From Candidatus Bathyarchaeota archaeon (GTDB taxonomy: Archaea > Thermoproteota > Bathyarchaeia > Bathyarchaeales > WUQV01): 33,025 bases of DNA. Below, piece by piece: positions 23,819 through 32,600 of the stretch. The stretch lies in assembly GCA_021158125.1 (NCBI GenBank), contig JAGGVF010000006.1, positions 114,938 through 147,962 on the forward strand, written 5' to 3'. The first letter of the stretch is position 1. Every line of letters begins with the position of its first letter. The notes below the pieces were generated by a model. That model was not told the origin of the DNA and did no database searches. It was given only the letters and a program-made list of their open reading frames with translations. The translations under genes and the position numbers were made by a program.

Positions 23819-25180
23819 CTAAAATCCTGCTTTAATGATATTACGAGGTTTCATTAATTCTCTCAAGAAAACTGTTGCATAGGAACCTCTTTGCAGAGTA
23901 AATGAGCATTTAAACATTTTTTTCAAGGGATTATTTGGATCTTTACAAGGCTTTTCATATGAGAAATCGATGAGAGGCGTCAGAGCTGCTCTTAACTCTC
24001 CTTTTGCGCTTGCTTCCCTCATGTTTTTTACATTAAAGTCTTCTGGTTTAACGTCTTCTTCCCTTAATATTTCTTCTTCAATTTCCCCTTGAACTCCGCT
24101 TGACGTTGGCTGTTTGTATCCAACAAGTGGAACTGCAATACGCATTTTTCCTTCCTTTACTGCCTTCTGCATCTCTTCTAGATTTTGGCTTTCAACCTTT
24201 TTGGCGTATTGTGTTGGAAGACCTTTTTGATCCACGTAAACCACGTAGTCACCTATTTGCGGTTCGTTGAACGGAATTTCTCTTCTTATTCTTTCGCTGA
24301 GAAATCTGTTGAATAAGTAGGATTGATAAGCTTGTGTGAACATTCTGCGTAGCTGAAGCGGAAGTTTTCTGAACGCACCAACGTAATCGTTTGAATTCTT
24401 AACAAGGTGTTTCAGCATTAAAATTTCATATTTCAAATGGCGGGGAAAGTTTCGCAGTGCCCATTCAAAATCATGGGTTTCCATCAATCTTTTTCGAGTT
24501 TCCCTTGCTTTTTCATGTTCTAAATCGTAATTTTTAGCCAAGTAAATCATTGCAGCTTTTTCGAAGTTTCCCTTTACAATTTCTCTCCCGACGAGATGGG
24601 TTATCGGCCTAATTGTTCCGAAGCGTTGGTGACCGTAAAAGTTTGGTATTCCACCGAAGGCTTCAAGCTCTGCTAGTGTTTTTTCTATTCTCTTTTGTGT
24701 TTCAGTTATTGTATGGCTTATATCCCGTATAGTTATTGCGAACTTGTTGCCGTAAAGGTGAAAAGCGGAAATTTTAAGGTTTGAGAAGCGTAAGGGCGCT
24801 AAAATGACGTTTTCAATCTTCACTTTCGCTATTTCTTCTGGAATTGCCCCTTTAATGCTTATGTGTTGCGCTGTAACTGCCTTTGCATCTTTAATTCCAG
24901 CAATATGCACGTTTTTGTATGGTAAACCGAGCTTTCGAGCTATTTCCCTTATAACAAGCAAATTATCCCAATTTCGTTTAACAAGCAGGCAAATTAGGTA
25001 TTTTCCTTCTCCAACAAGAAGTGGAATGTTTTCGGGGTGAACGCTGGCCTTTGAACCGTCTATTAAAATTTCTTCTACTGTAAAGTCTTCGACAAACTGT
25101 CTTATTTTCCCTCCTATTCCAAGAGTTTTTGTAGCATAAACTTCCATTCCTAATTCTTTTTCTAGTTTCGGAACTTTCAA
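23819..25180 (-). CDS. truD: tRNA pseudouridine synthase D
   Basis: A 453-residue TruD-family enzyme that makes pseudouridine-13 in tRNA. The catalytic Asp lies in AGIKDAKAVTAQ (residues ~94-105); NFYGHQRFG and the C-terminal LQRGSYATVFLRELMK are the other family motifs. The TRUD insertion domain spans the middle. Start is TTG at 25180 with GAGGAAAC upstream, 15 bases after pth2. It ends convergently with aspS, 18 bases apart. Confidence 0.93.
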   Translation of the reverse strand: MKVPKLEKELGMEVYATKTLGIGGKIRQFVEDFTVEEILIDGSKASVHPENIPLLVGEGKYLICLLVKRNWDNLLVIREIARKLGLPYKNVHIAGIKDAKAVTAQHISIKGAIPEEIAKVKIENVILAPLRFSNLKISAFHLYGNKFAITIRDISHTITETQKRIEKTLAELEAFGGIPNFYGHQRFGTIRPITHLVGREIVKGNFEKAAMIYLAKNYDLEHEKARETRKRLMETHDFEWALRNFPRHLKYEILMLKHLVKNSNDYVGAFRKLPLQLRRMFTQAYQSYLFNRFLSERIRREIPFNEPQIGDYVVYVDQKGLPTQYAKKVESQNLEEMQKAVKEGKMRIAVPLVGYKQPTSSGVQGEIEEEILREEDVKPEDFNVKNMREASAKGELRAALTPLIDFSYEKPCKDPNNPLKKMFKCSFTLQRGSYATVFLRELMKPRNIIKAGF

Positions 25181-25195
25181 GCTGTTTCCTCATCC

Positions 25196-25558
25196 CTAGA
25201 GAAGTGGAAGTTTTCCAGTGATTTTGTCTATTTGGTCTGTAGGTGCAGGGCCTATGCCCAGGCAAGTGACTGTTCCAGGTGGAAGTTCGGTTAGTCCTCT
25301 GTCGCAGATTAGGGCTGTTGAAAGCCCTAGCTCCTTAGCCTCAACTTCAAGTTTTCTCAGTTCCTCTTCACCTTTAACTTTTACAACGATTTTGCATTGG
25401 CCTTCCTTCATCCATTCCTTCCACCATTCTGGATGAGTTTTTCGAGTTTGTTCAGCCGCTGAAACTGCTGCGTGCCCAACTTGTGCTGCAAGCTTGCCTT
25501 TGCTCATCTTTATGTCTGTTCGTACGGCTATAACTTGCTTATATTTGAATTCTGACAA
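25196..25558 (-). CDS. pth2: Peptidyl-tRNA hydrolase, archaeal/eukaryal type (Pth2)
   Basis: A 120-residue Pth2 that releases tRNA from stalled peptidyl-tRNA. It has YKQVIAVRTDIKMSKGKLAA, the QVGHAAVSA motif with the active-site His, a KIVVKVKGEEEL strand-helix and the C-terminal TCLGIGPAPTDQIDKITG. Start is TTG at 25558 with GGTGA upstream, nine bases after the reductase gene. The family normally has about 115-125 residues. Confidence 0.95.
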   Translation of the reverse strand: MSEFKYKQVIAVRTDIKMSKGKLAAQVGHAAVSAAEQTRKTHPEWWKEWMKEGQCKIVVKVKGEEELRKLEVEAKELGLSTALICDRGLTELPPGTVTCLGIGPAPTDQIDKITGKLPLL

Positions 25559-25567
25559 ATTTCTGTT

Positions 25568-26818
25568 TCACCTTCCAGTTAGCGCCGACCAAACTAAATA
25601 TAGGAGGGGAATAAAGCCTTTAGGATTAGACGCCGCCTTTAAGAGGGTTCTACCTTGAAAGTCTAGGTCTCCCACTTTTTCCAGTATTTGGTTTAAACCA
25701 ATTTTTATGCAAAGTTTAAAGAGCTTATCAATTTGCCTGTCTGAAAGCCTGTTAAGCATCTTTCTTACCCTTAGCATTGCCTTTAAGTCGAAGCCTATCT
25801 CCTTTTTCCAAGCCTTTTCATATTCTTCAAGTGTTTTTTCTGAAAAGTCGTTTAGTTTATAAGCCTTTAAGGCTGTTTTTGCAGCCAACTTGGCGCACAT
25901 CATTCCGGTTATTACTCCTCCGCCAGTTGTGGGCTTTACCTGTGAAGCAGCGTCACCTACCACGAGTAAACCGTTGCTAAAAGTTTTGGTTATGGGGCCG
26001 CCTAGAGGAATTGGGTGAAATTTTAGACTTAAAATTTGACTTTTACGAAGCTTCTTTGAAGCAATGGGGTGTTTATGAATAAAGTTGAACAGAGCTTTTT
26101 TCGGGTTTCCGTGCTTTACTGCTAATCCAACCTTTGCTGTTCCATCTTTTCTCGGAATTATCCATGCAAAGAGGCCTTCCGCAAACTTTTTCCCAAAATA
26201 AACCTCGACTATGTCGTCTTCAACATCTTTTATTTTATCAACTTCAGCTTGTCCTCCATAAACGAAGTTTTCCGGATTTGGATGGGGAAATTTTATTCTT
26301 TTGAGAAGTGTAGCTGGACATCCTTCAGCGTCAATGACAAGTTTTGAATAAAATTTTTCATCTAGCTTTTTACTCAAGTTTCGGGCAACTAACCCGTTTA
26401 TTTTCCCATTTCCAACTAATATTTCCTTAACCCTAAATTTTAAGCGGAACTCTACACCTAGTTTTTCTGCTTCTTCAGCTATTGCCTGGTCAAACAGTTC
26501 TCGATTAACCACTAACGTTATGGGTGTTTTCCGCTCAATTCTGAAGTTTAATCCTCTGGGAGAATAGAGTTTTGCCCCTCTAATCTTGTTTTCAATGATT
26601 TTCGCTGGAAGCCTAACGCCGAGTCTCTTTAGAGTTTTAATGTTTAGATGGCCTGCGCAGTGGGAAGGCCTACCAATGCAGCTGTGTTCCTCAAAAACAA
26701 CTGTTTTTGCTGCCAATCCAAGCTTTGCAAGATTCAACGCTGTAAATGCGCCTATTGGTCCAGCGCCAATAACTGTGATTGCTGTTTCCCTTTGCACCCT
26801 AACCACTTTACTAGCCAT
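25568..26818 (-). CDS. Geranylgeranyl reductase family FAD-dependent oxidoreductase
   Basis: A flavoprotein of about 416 residues. The dinucleotide motif VIGAGPIGAFTALNLAKLG, the CIGRPSHCAGHL segment, and GDAASQVKPTTGGGVITGM mark the geranylgeranyl reductase family, in which archaeal members saturate the isoprenoid chains of membrane lipids. A TTG at 26836 is in frame but lies only about three bases from the TATA box, so it cannot be in the message; the ATG at 26818 falls where transcription would begin and is probably leaderless. First gene of reductase-pth2-truD. Substrate assignment is family-level only. Confidence 0.87.
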   Translation of the reverse strand: MASKVVRVQRETAITVIGAGPIGAFTALNLAKLGLAAKTVVFEEHSCIGRPSHCAGHLNIKTLKRLGVRLPAKIIENKIRGAKLYSPRGLNFRIERKTPITLVVNRELFDQAIAEEAEKLGVEFRLKFRVKEILVGNGKINGLVARNLSKKLDEKFYSKLVIDAEGCPATLLKRIKFPHPNPENFVYGGQAEVDKIKDVEDDIVEVYFGKKFAEGLFAWIIPRKDGTAKVGLAVKHGNPKKALFNFIHKHPIASKKLRKSQILSLKFHPIPLGGPITKTFSNGLLVVGDAASQVKPTTGGGVITGMMCAKLAAKTALKAYKLNDFSEKTLEEYEKAWKKEIGFDLKAMLRVRKMLNRLSDRQIDKLFKLCIKIGLNQILEKVGDLDFQGRTLLKAASNPKGFIPLLYLVWSALTGR

Positions 26819-26838
26819 ATTAAGAGGAATAAGCAACC

Positions 26839-26845
26839 TTTATAA
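26839..26845 (-). promoter_or_regulatory. TATA box of the reductase-pth2-truD operon
   Basis: On the minus strand TTATAAA lies centred about 24 bases before the ATG at 26818, which places the transcript start at or next to the start codon and predicts a leaderless message. Confidence 0.55.
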
Positions 26846-26911
26846 GTTAGCAGCAGAACGTAAGGTAGCCTCCTTTTAAGTAGGTCAATTTAACCAAAGA
26901 GGTGAATCTTA

Positions 26912-26983
26912 ATGAAATCAAGAAAATATAATAGTGCTTTAATCGCTTTTTACGAGCAACAGCCACGTTGGATTATGCGGTAG
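26912..26983 (+). CDS. Possible 23-residue short ORF or gene remnant
   Basis: A GAGGTGA ribosome-binding site stands six bases before an ATG at 26912 that opens 23 codons (MKSRKYNSALIAFYEQQPRW then IMR). Shifting frame near 26970 gives a further hydrophobic stretch (DYAVGAAFIACVPF) before a stop. This could be a true micro-ORF, a decayed gene, or chance. No family is recognised. Confidence 0.2.
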   Translation: MKSRKYNSALIAFYEQQPRWIMR

Positions 26984-26992
26984 GGGCAGCTT

Positions 26993-28861
26993 TCATAGCA
27001 TGCGTTCCTTTTTAAGTTTTGTTTCGACATCTTTCAAGCCAAGTTTCCGCAAAGTTTCCGGCTTTGGAACTCCGTTTTCGTTCCAACCGACCATTTTATA
27101 GTATTCAAGTCTGTCTTCTTCGAAGCGTTTTCTGTTTAGGGTTTTTCCTTTGTAGGGGCCTGTGGGTAACGGCTCCCAGAATCTTGGCGGGTTGTCATCG
27201 TCCTTTCTAGGTTGCCATTTAATGTCTGGACCTCCTAGAAGGAGCATTGCCCTTTGTAAATGCAGTATTCTTAAGGCTTTTTCTTCGTACCACACCTTTT
27301 CTGTAAGTTTCCATCCGGTTACTGCTTCGTAAAAGTTGAATATTTCTGCGGTTTCAAGTTTAAATGTGTTAAAGAAACAGTAGACCGCTGAGTCGTGCAT
27401 TATTGACAGTAATTCGCTGTTTCCGTGGTTTAATGGGAGAAAAGCAACTGAAGTGTGGTCTCCTGCTTGAACTGAGCATGCGTAGGAAATGTTTGCTACG
27501 TAATCTTTTCCGCTTCTAACTCCATGTGCACCTATTGCTACTCCTTTCTCGTGAACAGCATACTTAAGCAAGTTAACGTTTTTCACTTTTCCAAGCTTTA
27601 GGGCAGCCCGGTAAACTCCTTCCGCTAAAATGTCGCCTATTCCCTTCCTAAACGCTATTTTTTCAGCCAAGGCAGCGAAAGCTTCAGCGTTTCCCCATTC
27701 AAGCTTGATTCCATCTAAATCTTCCTTGGTTATTATTCCTTTTTCATAGAGTTCCGCTGTAAATCCAAGCACTGCTCCACCTTGAATCCCGCACAGTCCA
27801 AGCTCGTTAATTAAGTATGATAAGTAAATGTTCTTTTCCGGAGTGAAAATTCCCAAGTTTGTTCCTAAGTAAGCTTCTAGTTCATAGTCTGGATTGTCGC
27901 ATATTGCACCTTTGAACTTTCCAGTTTTTATGACTGCAAGTTTTAGGCATGTAACTGGACAGTTAAAGTCTCCCCAGTACTTTTTAATCCAGTACTTGTC
28001 GAACTCTTCTCCCTTGAAGCTTTCTTTATCATGCCACTCTTCCTGCCAGTTTCGAACTGGCTCAGAACTTGTTTCGGCTCCTACCGAATAGCCTGATGAA
28101 CCAGTTCCCCAACGTCTAAATTTTTCCATTCCAAAGTTCTTCTTTGAAAACTCCTTGGCGAGCTGTAGCATTTTCCCTTTATCATAAACTTCTGGTAGTG
28201 GCCCAAACCCCTTTACAACTATCGCCTTCAGGTTTTTGGCTCCCATTACTCCACCGTAGCCGCCGTAGCCCGCTCCATGCGTATATTTCGAAATGACGGC
28301 TGCAACTCTGGTTTTGTTTTCTCCGGCAGGCCCAATGTAGAGAATTGAGGGTTCCTTTACTTCTCCGTAGTTCGGCCTAGAAGCCTTAATTTCTTCAACT
28401 GACTTTTTAACCAGAAACCGTATGGTTTCTCTTGCCTTTTTACCCCAAATTGGCGAGGCGTCCTTAATTTCAATTTGGCTGTCGCATATGAAGAGATAAC
28501 ATGGTTTTTCAGCTTTTCCAGTTATTATTACGCCGTCATAGCCAGCACATTTTAGGTCTACTCCGAATTCACCTGCAACTGTTGAGCCTATAACCCCGTT
28601 GCTTTGAGGAGACTTTCCGGAAACGCAAACCTTTGTTCCCGGGAAATATCCTGTTAACGGGCCTGTAAGCACGAGTAAAATGTTTTCAGGTCCAAGCGGG
28701 TCTACTGCTTCCCATTTACTGCCAAGTCTATCCCAAAGAATTTTCGTGGCTAAGCCTCTTCCACCAATGTAATTCTTTAAAATTTCATCTGGAAACTTTA
28801 CTTCTTTAATGTCTTCATCTGAAAGGTTTACTTCTAGAAATTTTCCGGCGTAGCCTCTCAT
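26993..28861 (-). CDS. Aldehyde ferredoxin oxidoreductase family tungsten/molybdenum enzyme
   Basis: About 622 residues. The N-terminal AOR domain (GKFLEVNLSDEDI, IGGRGLATKILWDRLG), the cofactor segment GENKTRVAAV followed by GGYGGVMGAKNLKAI, and a late cysteine in HDSAVYC define the family: bis-pterin W/Mo enzymes that oxidise aldehydes (or reduce acids) with ferredoxin. Cluster ligands differ from the usual C-x2-C-x3-C: here D298-x2-C301-x3-C305, with C495 as the fourth ligand. The frame is open 33 codons further, but AAGGAGGT and the ATG at 28861, two bases after the upstream stop, fix the start. Substrate unknown; the sequence resembles WOR5/BamB-like members more than classical AOR. Confidence 0.92.
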   Translation of the reverse strand: MRGYAGKFLEVNLSDEDIKEVKFPDEILKNYIGGRGLATKILWDRLGSKWEAVDPLGPENILLVLTGPLTGYFPGTKVCVSGKSPQSNGVIGSTVAGEFGVDLKCAGYDGVIITGKAEKPCYLFICDSQIEIKDASPIWGKKARETIRFLVKKSVEEIKASRPNYGEVKEPSILYIGPAGENKTRVAAVISKYTHGAGYGGYGGVMGAKNLKAIVVKGFGPLPEVYDKGKMLQLAKEFSKKNFGMEKFRRWGTGSSGYSVGAETSSEPVRNWQEEWHDKESFKGEEFDKYWIKKYWGDFNCPVTCLKLAVIKTGKFKGAICDNPDYELEAYLGTNLGIFTPEKNIYLSYLINELGLCGIQGGAVLGFTAELYEKGIITKEDLDGIKLEWGNAEAFAALAEKIAFRKGIGDILAEGVYRAALKLGKVKNVNLLKYAVHEKGVAIGAHGVRSGKDYVANISYACSVQAGDHTSVAFLPLNHGNSELLSIMHDSAVYCFFNTFKLETAEIFNFYEAVTGWKLTEKVWYEEKALRILHLQRAMLLLGGPDIKWQPRKDDDNPPRFWEPLPTGPYKGKTLNRKRFEEDRLEYYKMVGWNENGVPKPETLRKLGLKDVETKLKKERML

Positions 28862-28862
28862 C

Positions 28863-29378
28863 CTACAAAACCTCCTTTGCTGTTTCCTTTCCGAAAAGCT
28901 GTTCAGCCACTTCCCGCGTAATCTCTTCCGGCGTTTTCGCCAAAGCTCGATAAGAAACATCCTTTTCTCTAGAAACCAAAGTTAGGGCGTTCCATCCTCC
29001 CTCTCGGCATGCTTCGACGCATTTGGGCTGTCCGTTACATAAGTCGCAGATAACCACGTAGTTTCCACTCGGATGTAAATGCGGAACCCTTCCCGGACAA
29101 GCTTCTATGCAGACGCCGCAGGCAGTACACTTTGAAACTTCAACTTTTACTGCTCCAGTTTTCTCATCTACAGATAAAGCCCCCGCTGGACACGCCTCAA
29201 CACACGGGTAGTCTTCGCATTGAAAACACAAATGCGGAACTTCAATCCCCGGAACAAACATGAAAACCCTTACCCTCGAACCCTCAGGCCAAATCCTACC
29301 TTCATGAAAAAGCGAACAAGCAATTTCACATCTACGACAACCACTACAAAGTTCATAGTTCCGCTTAATCCACAGCAT
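28863..29378 (-). CDS. Ferredoxin-type subunit with four [4Fe-4S] clusters, partner of the AOR enzyme
   Basis: A 171-residue electron-transfer subunit of the HycB/DmsB type. Four cysteine sets are visible: CSGCRRCEIAC (about residues 11-21), CFQCEDYPCVEACP, CTACGVCIEACP and CDLCNGQPKCVEAC, i.e. 16 cysteines for four [4Fe-4S] clusters. It should pass electrons between the AOR catalytic subunit and ferredoxin or another carrier. Located immediately before the AOR gene (stop and next ATG separated by one base), in the manner of the small subunit of Pyrococcus WOR5. ATG at 29378; a minus-strand TATA-like stretch lies near 29408-29419, leaving a very short leader. Confidence 0.9.
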   Translation of the reverse strand: MLWIKRNYELCSGCRRCEIACSLFHEGRIWPEGSRVRVFMFVPGIEVPHLCFQCEDYPCVEACPAGALSVDEKTGAVKVEVSKCTACGVCIEACPGRVPHLHPSGNYVVICDLCNGQPKCVEACREGGWNALTLVSREKDVSYRALAKTPEEITREVAEQLFGKETAKEVL

Positions 29379-29474
29379 ATTTCAATTCATCCCTACATCA
29401 CGAAGATAAAATTTAAGAACTACTCAATAGGCTGGACACCTATAAGAGTTTTGAGCACACCAAAGGTTCCGAAA

Positions 29475-29483
29475 AATTAAAAG
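29475..29483 (+). promoter_or_regulatory. TATA box for tRNA-Phe
   Basis: AATTAAAAG lies about 36-44 bases before the mature tRNA 5' end, a suitable distance for an archaeal promoter with a short leader. Confidence 0.45.
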
Positions 29484-29518
29484 ATTACAAGTCCAATTTT
29501 GCAGTATTAGGCGTTAAC

Positions 29519-29595
29519 GCCGCGGTAGCTCAGACTGGGAGAGCACCCGGCTGAAGACCGGGTTGTCGCCGGTTCAAGTCCGGCCCGCGGCACCA
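29519..29595 (+). tRNA. tRNA-Phe (GAA anticodon)
   Basis: Acceptor GCCGCGG pairs with CCGCGGC; D arm GCTC...GAGC; anticodon arm CCCGG-CTGAAGA-CCGGG gives GAA; T arm GCCGG-TTCAAGT-CCGGC. Discriminator A and encoded CCA. No intron. It ends seven bases before the stop codon of the convergent giant surface protein. Confidence 0.97.
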
Positions 29596-29602
29596 CACAT
29601 TT

Positions 29603-32600
29603 TTACAGGAGACTTTTGAGCGATTTCTTAAGACGATTTTTTGTTAAAATTATGGAAGCTGATGCTAGCGCCAAAAGAATAAGTGTCATAATGTTTAGCG
29701 GATATTCTGGCACCACTTCATATGTGCAGTATTCGTCGGTGTAGGTGGCGTCGTTTCCGTAGGCGTCCTCTGCGTAAACTGCATATTTTATGATAGTTCC
29801 TGGTGTGCGTGGCGGTATTACTGCATAGTATAGATGGGTTGTTTCGTCGAAGTTTGCGTCTGCGGTATACCATGCTGAACCGTCAAAATAGCGTAGTGTA
29901 ACATTTGAGATTTCGCTCCAGTCTGAAACAAGAATGTAGAGTGTGACTGGATCATCTTCATATACTGTTTCTGGGGCTCTGCTAACAATTTTGACGTAGG
30001 GTGCAGCCGTATCATTCTTGTTCCAGTTTCCCCACGTGTCAGTCATATATACCGTTAAAGTGGCGTTTTCAACCCATTTCTTCGGGAACGGCACTGGCTC
30101 CATCTCAGCTGTCCATCCATAAACGAACGTGAAGTTGTATATGGTATAGGATTTTGTCGGGTATTCTGAGCCTGGAGCTCCTACGGTGAAACCTATCCAT
30201 CCAAACTCTCGCTCCTGCATGTTGGGGCTTAACAGACCCACAAAACCAAAGTGAGTTCGGAGATACACATCACCAAGGTAGCTTTCCTCATCTGAAGCGT
30301 AGAGGTCAAATGTTATCACTACATGAGTCTCATTGAACTGTAGAATTCTACAGTTTTCAACCCTCACCGATGGCCCCTCACAATCAGTGATTGTAGGGAT
30401 CTCGATGGGCTCTGTTAGCGGGCAGTAGTCATAGCAACCCGGTAGAACTTCATATGGGCCGTCTCCGCTGTATGTGTCCCAATAGTTTCCAACGCAATTA
30501 GAGTTGTTTATTGAGAATGCTGGGAGAGGCCCATACTTCCCACCGTCTAAATGTTTATTGTTGTCGATAAAGTTGTTCCGTATAACCTCTCCAACCGCCC
30601 GATTCACAAATATGCCGACAGAGTTATGCATAAAGGCGTCATCCGATATTCTAATGTGCCGGTTAAAGTATCCGGTTGGACCTCCCTCAAAGTCTATGTG
30701 AATTCCGTATTCGTTGTTTTCGAAGCGATTTCCTATTATTCTTACGTCTCCTTCGTCAGAGTAGGCTGCGATAGGTTCAAGGTGAAGCCAGTGCAGTATG
30801 CCCATCGAGCAGCACTTGTATATCTTGAGGCCGATATGAGAATGGTTATACACTCTGTTACCCGTGAATGTAACTATTGGGCTTTCGTAAATTAAGGCGC
30901 CTATCCAGCCCGAGTGAATAGAGCAGTTGAACACCTTAGCTATAGAGCGGTAGACAAGTATATTCATCGCTGAGGCATTGCTGCATTCGGAATTCACAAT
31001 CGTTGCAAAGTTGGTTCCCGACAGCATTACATTCACAAAGTGATTGTTGATTATACGACAGTTGGAAATTGTCTGCTTTACGGCTCCCCGAGGCGGAAGA
31101 ACACCACGTTCATACATTCTGCATAATTCGGCTATTCCTATTTCGACTCCGGAGGAGCGTACCAGTACGCCTGCATAATTGTCCCTCACCGTGTTATTGT
31201 CAAATTCAACAAACGACGAATCTAGGATTGAAATGGCCAAAGCGTTGCCGTAAAACTCGTTATTTGCAATTACCGAGTAATTCGCATTAAATAACAGTAG
31301 GCCATAATCATAGTTATTATGTATTTTGCTGTTAAGGATCACTGCACCTTCAGTTTCTATACAGATTCCACCTCTCTCCAGCGGGCCGAAGAGGCCGGCT
31401 CCTGAAATGTCGGATCCACTGATAAAGACTGATGAGCCTTTCCTCGCCACTATATAATAGTTGCCAGTCGCTTTGTATATGGTTGAATTTATTATTGTCA
31501 GCGAGCCGCCTGGAAGAACTTCTATCTTGATTGGCTTTACACCGCCTCTGATTTCAACTTGCGAATTCACAATGGAGAAGGAGGAGTTAACGATTAGGCT
31601 TCTGTTAAACGTATAGGTGCCATCTCGCAGCTCGGTTGGTTCATTAATTACGAGTGGCTCGGGAACCTCAAAGTGCGGTCTCACTTCTATGCTGGTTAAG
31701 ATGGAGACTTTCGGAATGGTTATCGAAATTGTTTCGCCGTCTTGGCTATGTGGAACCTCCATCCCTTCAGGCATGTCCTCACTGTACACCCATACTGAAA
31801 CCTCCTCGCCTTGCAGCTGTGATGGCAAAGTAAAGTTGAAGCTGACGTTGTAAGCTCTAACAACCTTGTCCTGTTCAAAGTCATAAACGAAGTTTATGAT
31901 ATGGAAGATCATGGCGTTCTCGTCATAGTTGAAGAATCTGTAAATGTGGGCTCTTGGCGCCAATCCTGTGTTGACCGCTCTAGGCAAATAGGCGTCCACT
32001 CTTTGCCTGAACTGCTCCAAGATTGGAACCGCTCTGGAGTCATACTTCGTCCTGTAGCCCAGATATTCTATCGGCGAAATATCCTTTATCGAAATAATTA
32101 ATCCGTTGCCGACTTGGTGAACTTGCCCGTCAAAGTAGTTTGAAAACTCTCTGTTCACTGGTTCTACATGCTCATTGTAAAGGCCTACATCACCAAGAGC
32201 TATGATTATTCCGCCACTCTGTAGGTACTGTTCAAGCAGCTCTACTTGGTCGTCTGTGAGACAGAGAGCCATGGGCAACACTACGGCCCTGTACTTCAAA
32301 AGCTCAGAGAGGGGATGCGTTATGTTAACCCACATGTTGTCGCCGAACACTATTATGTCGAAGACCCTGTGTGAATCCGCTAGGAGGTAGTATGTTCCCT
32401 CATATCCGTCGTAGCCAGCGTATGCCCCGTAGGGTAAGAGAGACGTGAAATTCAACTTGTACCAGTTAAGCGCCGTTGCTGCAGGGTATATCAGAGCTAT
32501 CTCGCCAAACTGGGATTGGCCGAAGAGCTGAGGTTTCTCTTGGACAAGCTTGGTAAACTGCTTCCAATGCGTGGCGTTTACCGCTTGGCCTTCATCGCCC

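Noticed and set aside
28862-28960. 33-residue N-terminal extension of the AOR protein
   Set aside because: It overlaps the ferredoxin-subunit gene in another frame and lacks AOR-domain sequence; AAGGAGGT marks the ATG at 28861.
30500-31500. Repeat-like pattern in the giant surface protein gene, considered as a DNA repeat array
   Set aside because: The periodicity is at protein level (beta-helix turns); the DNA copies are too different for a tandem repeat or CRISPR array.
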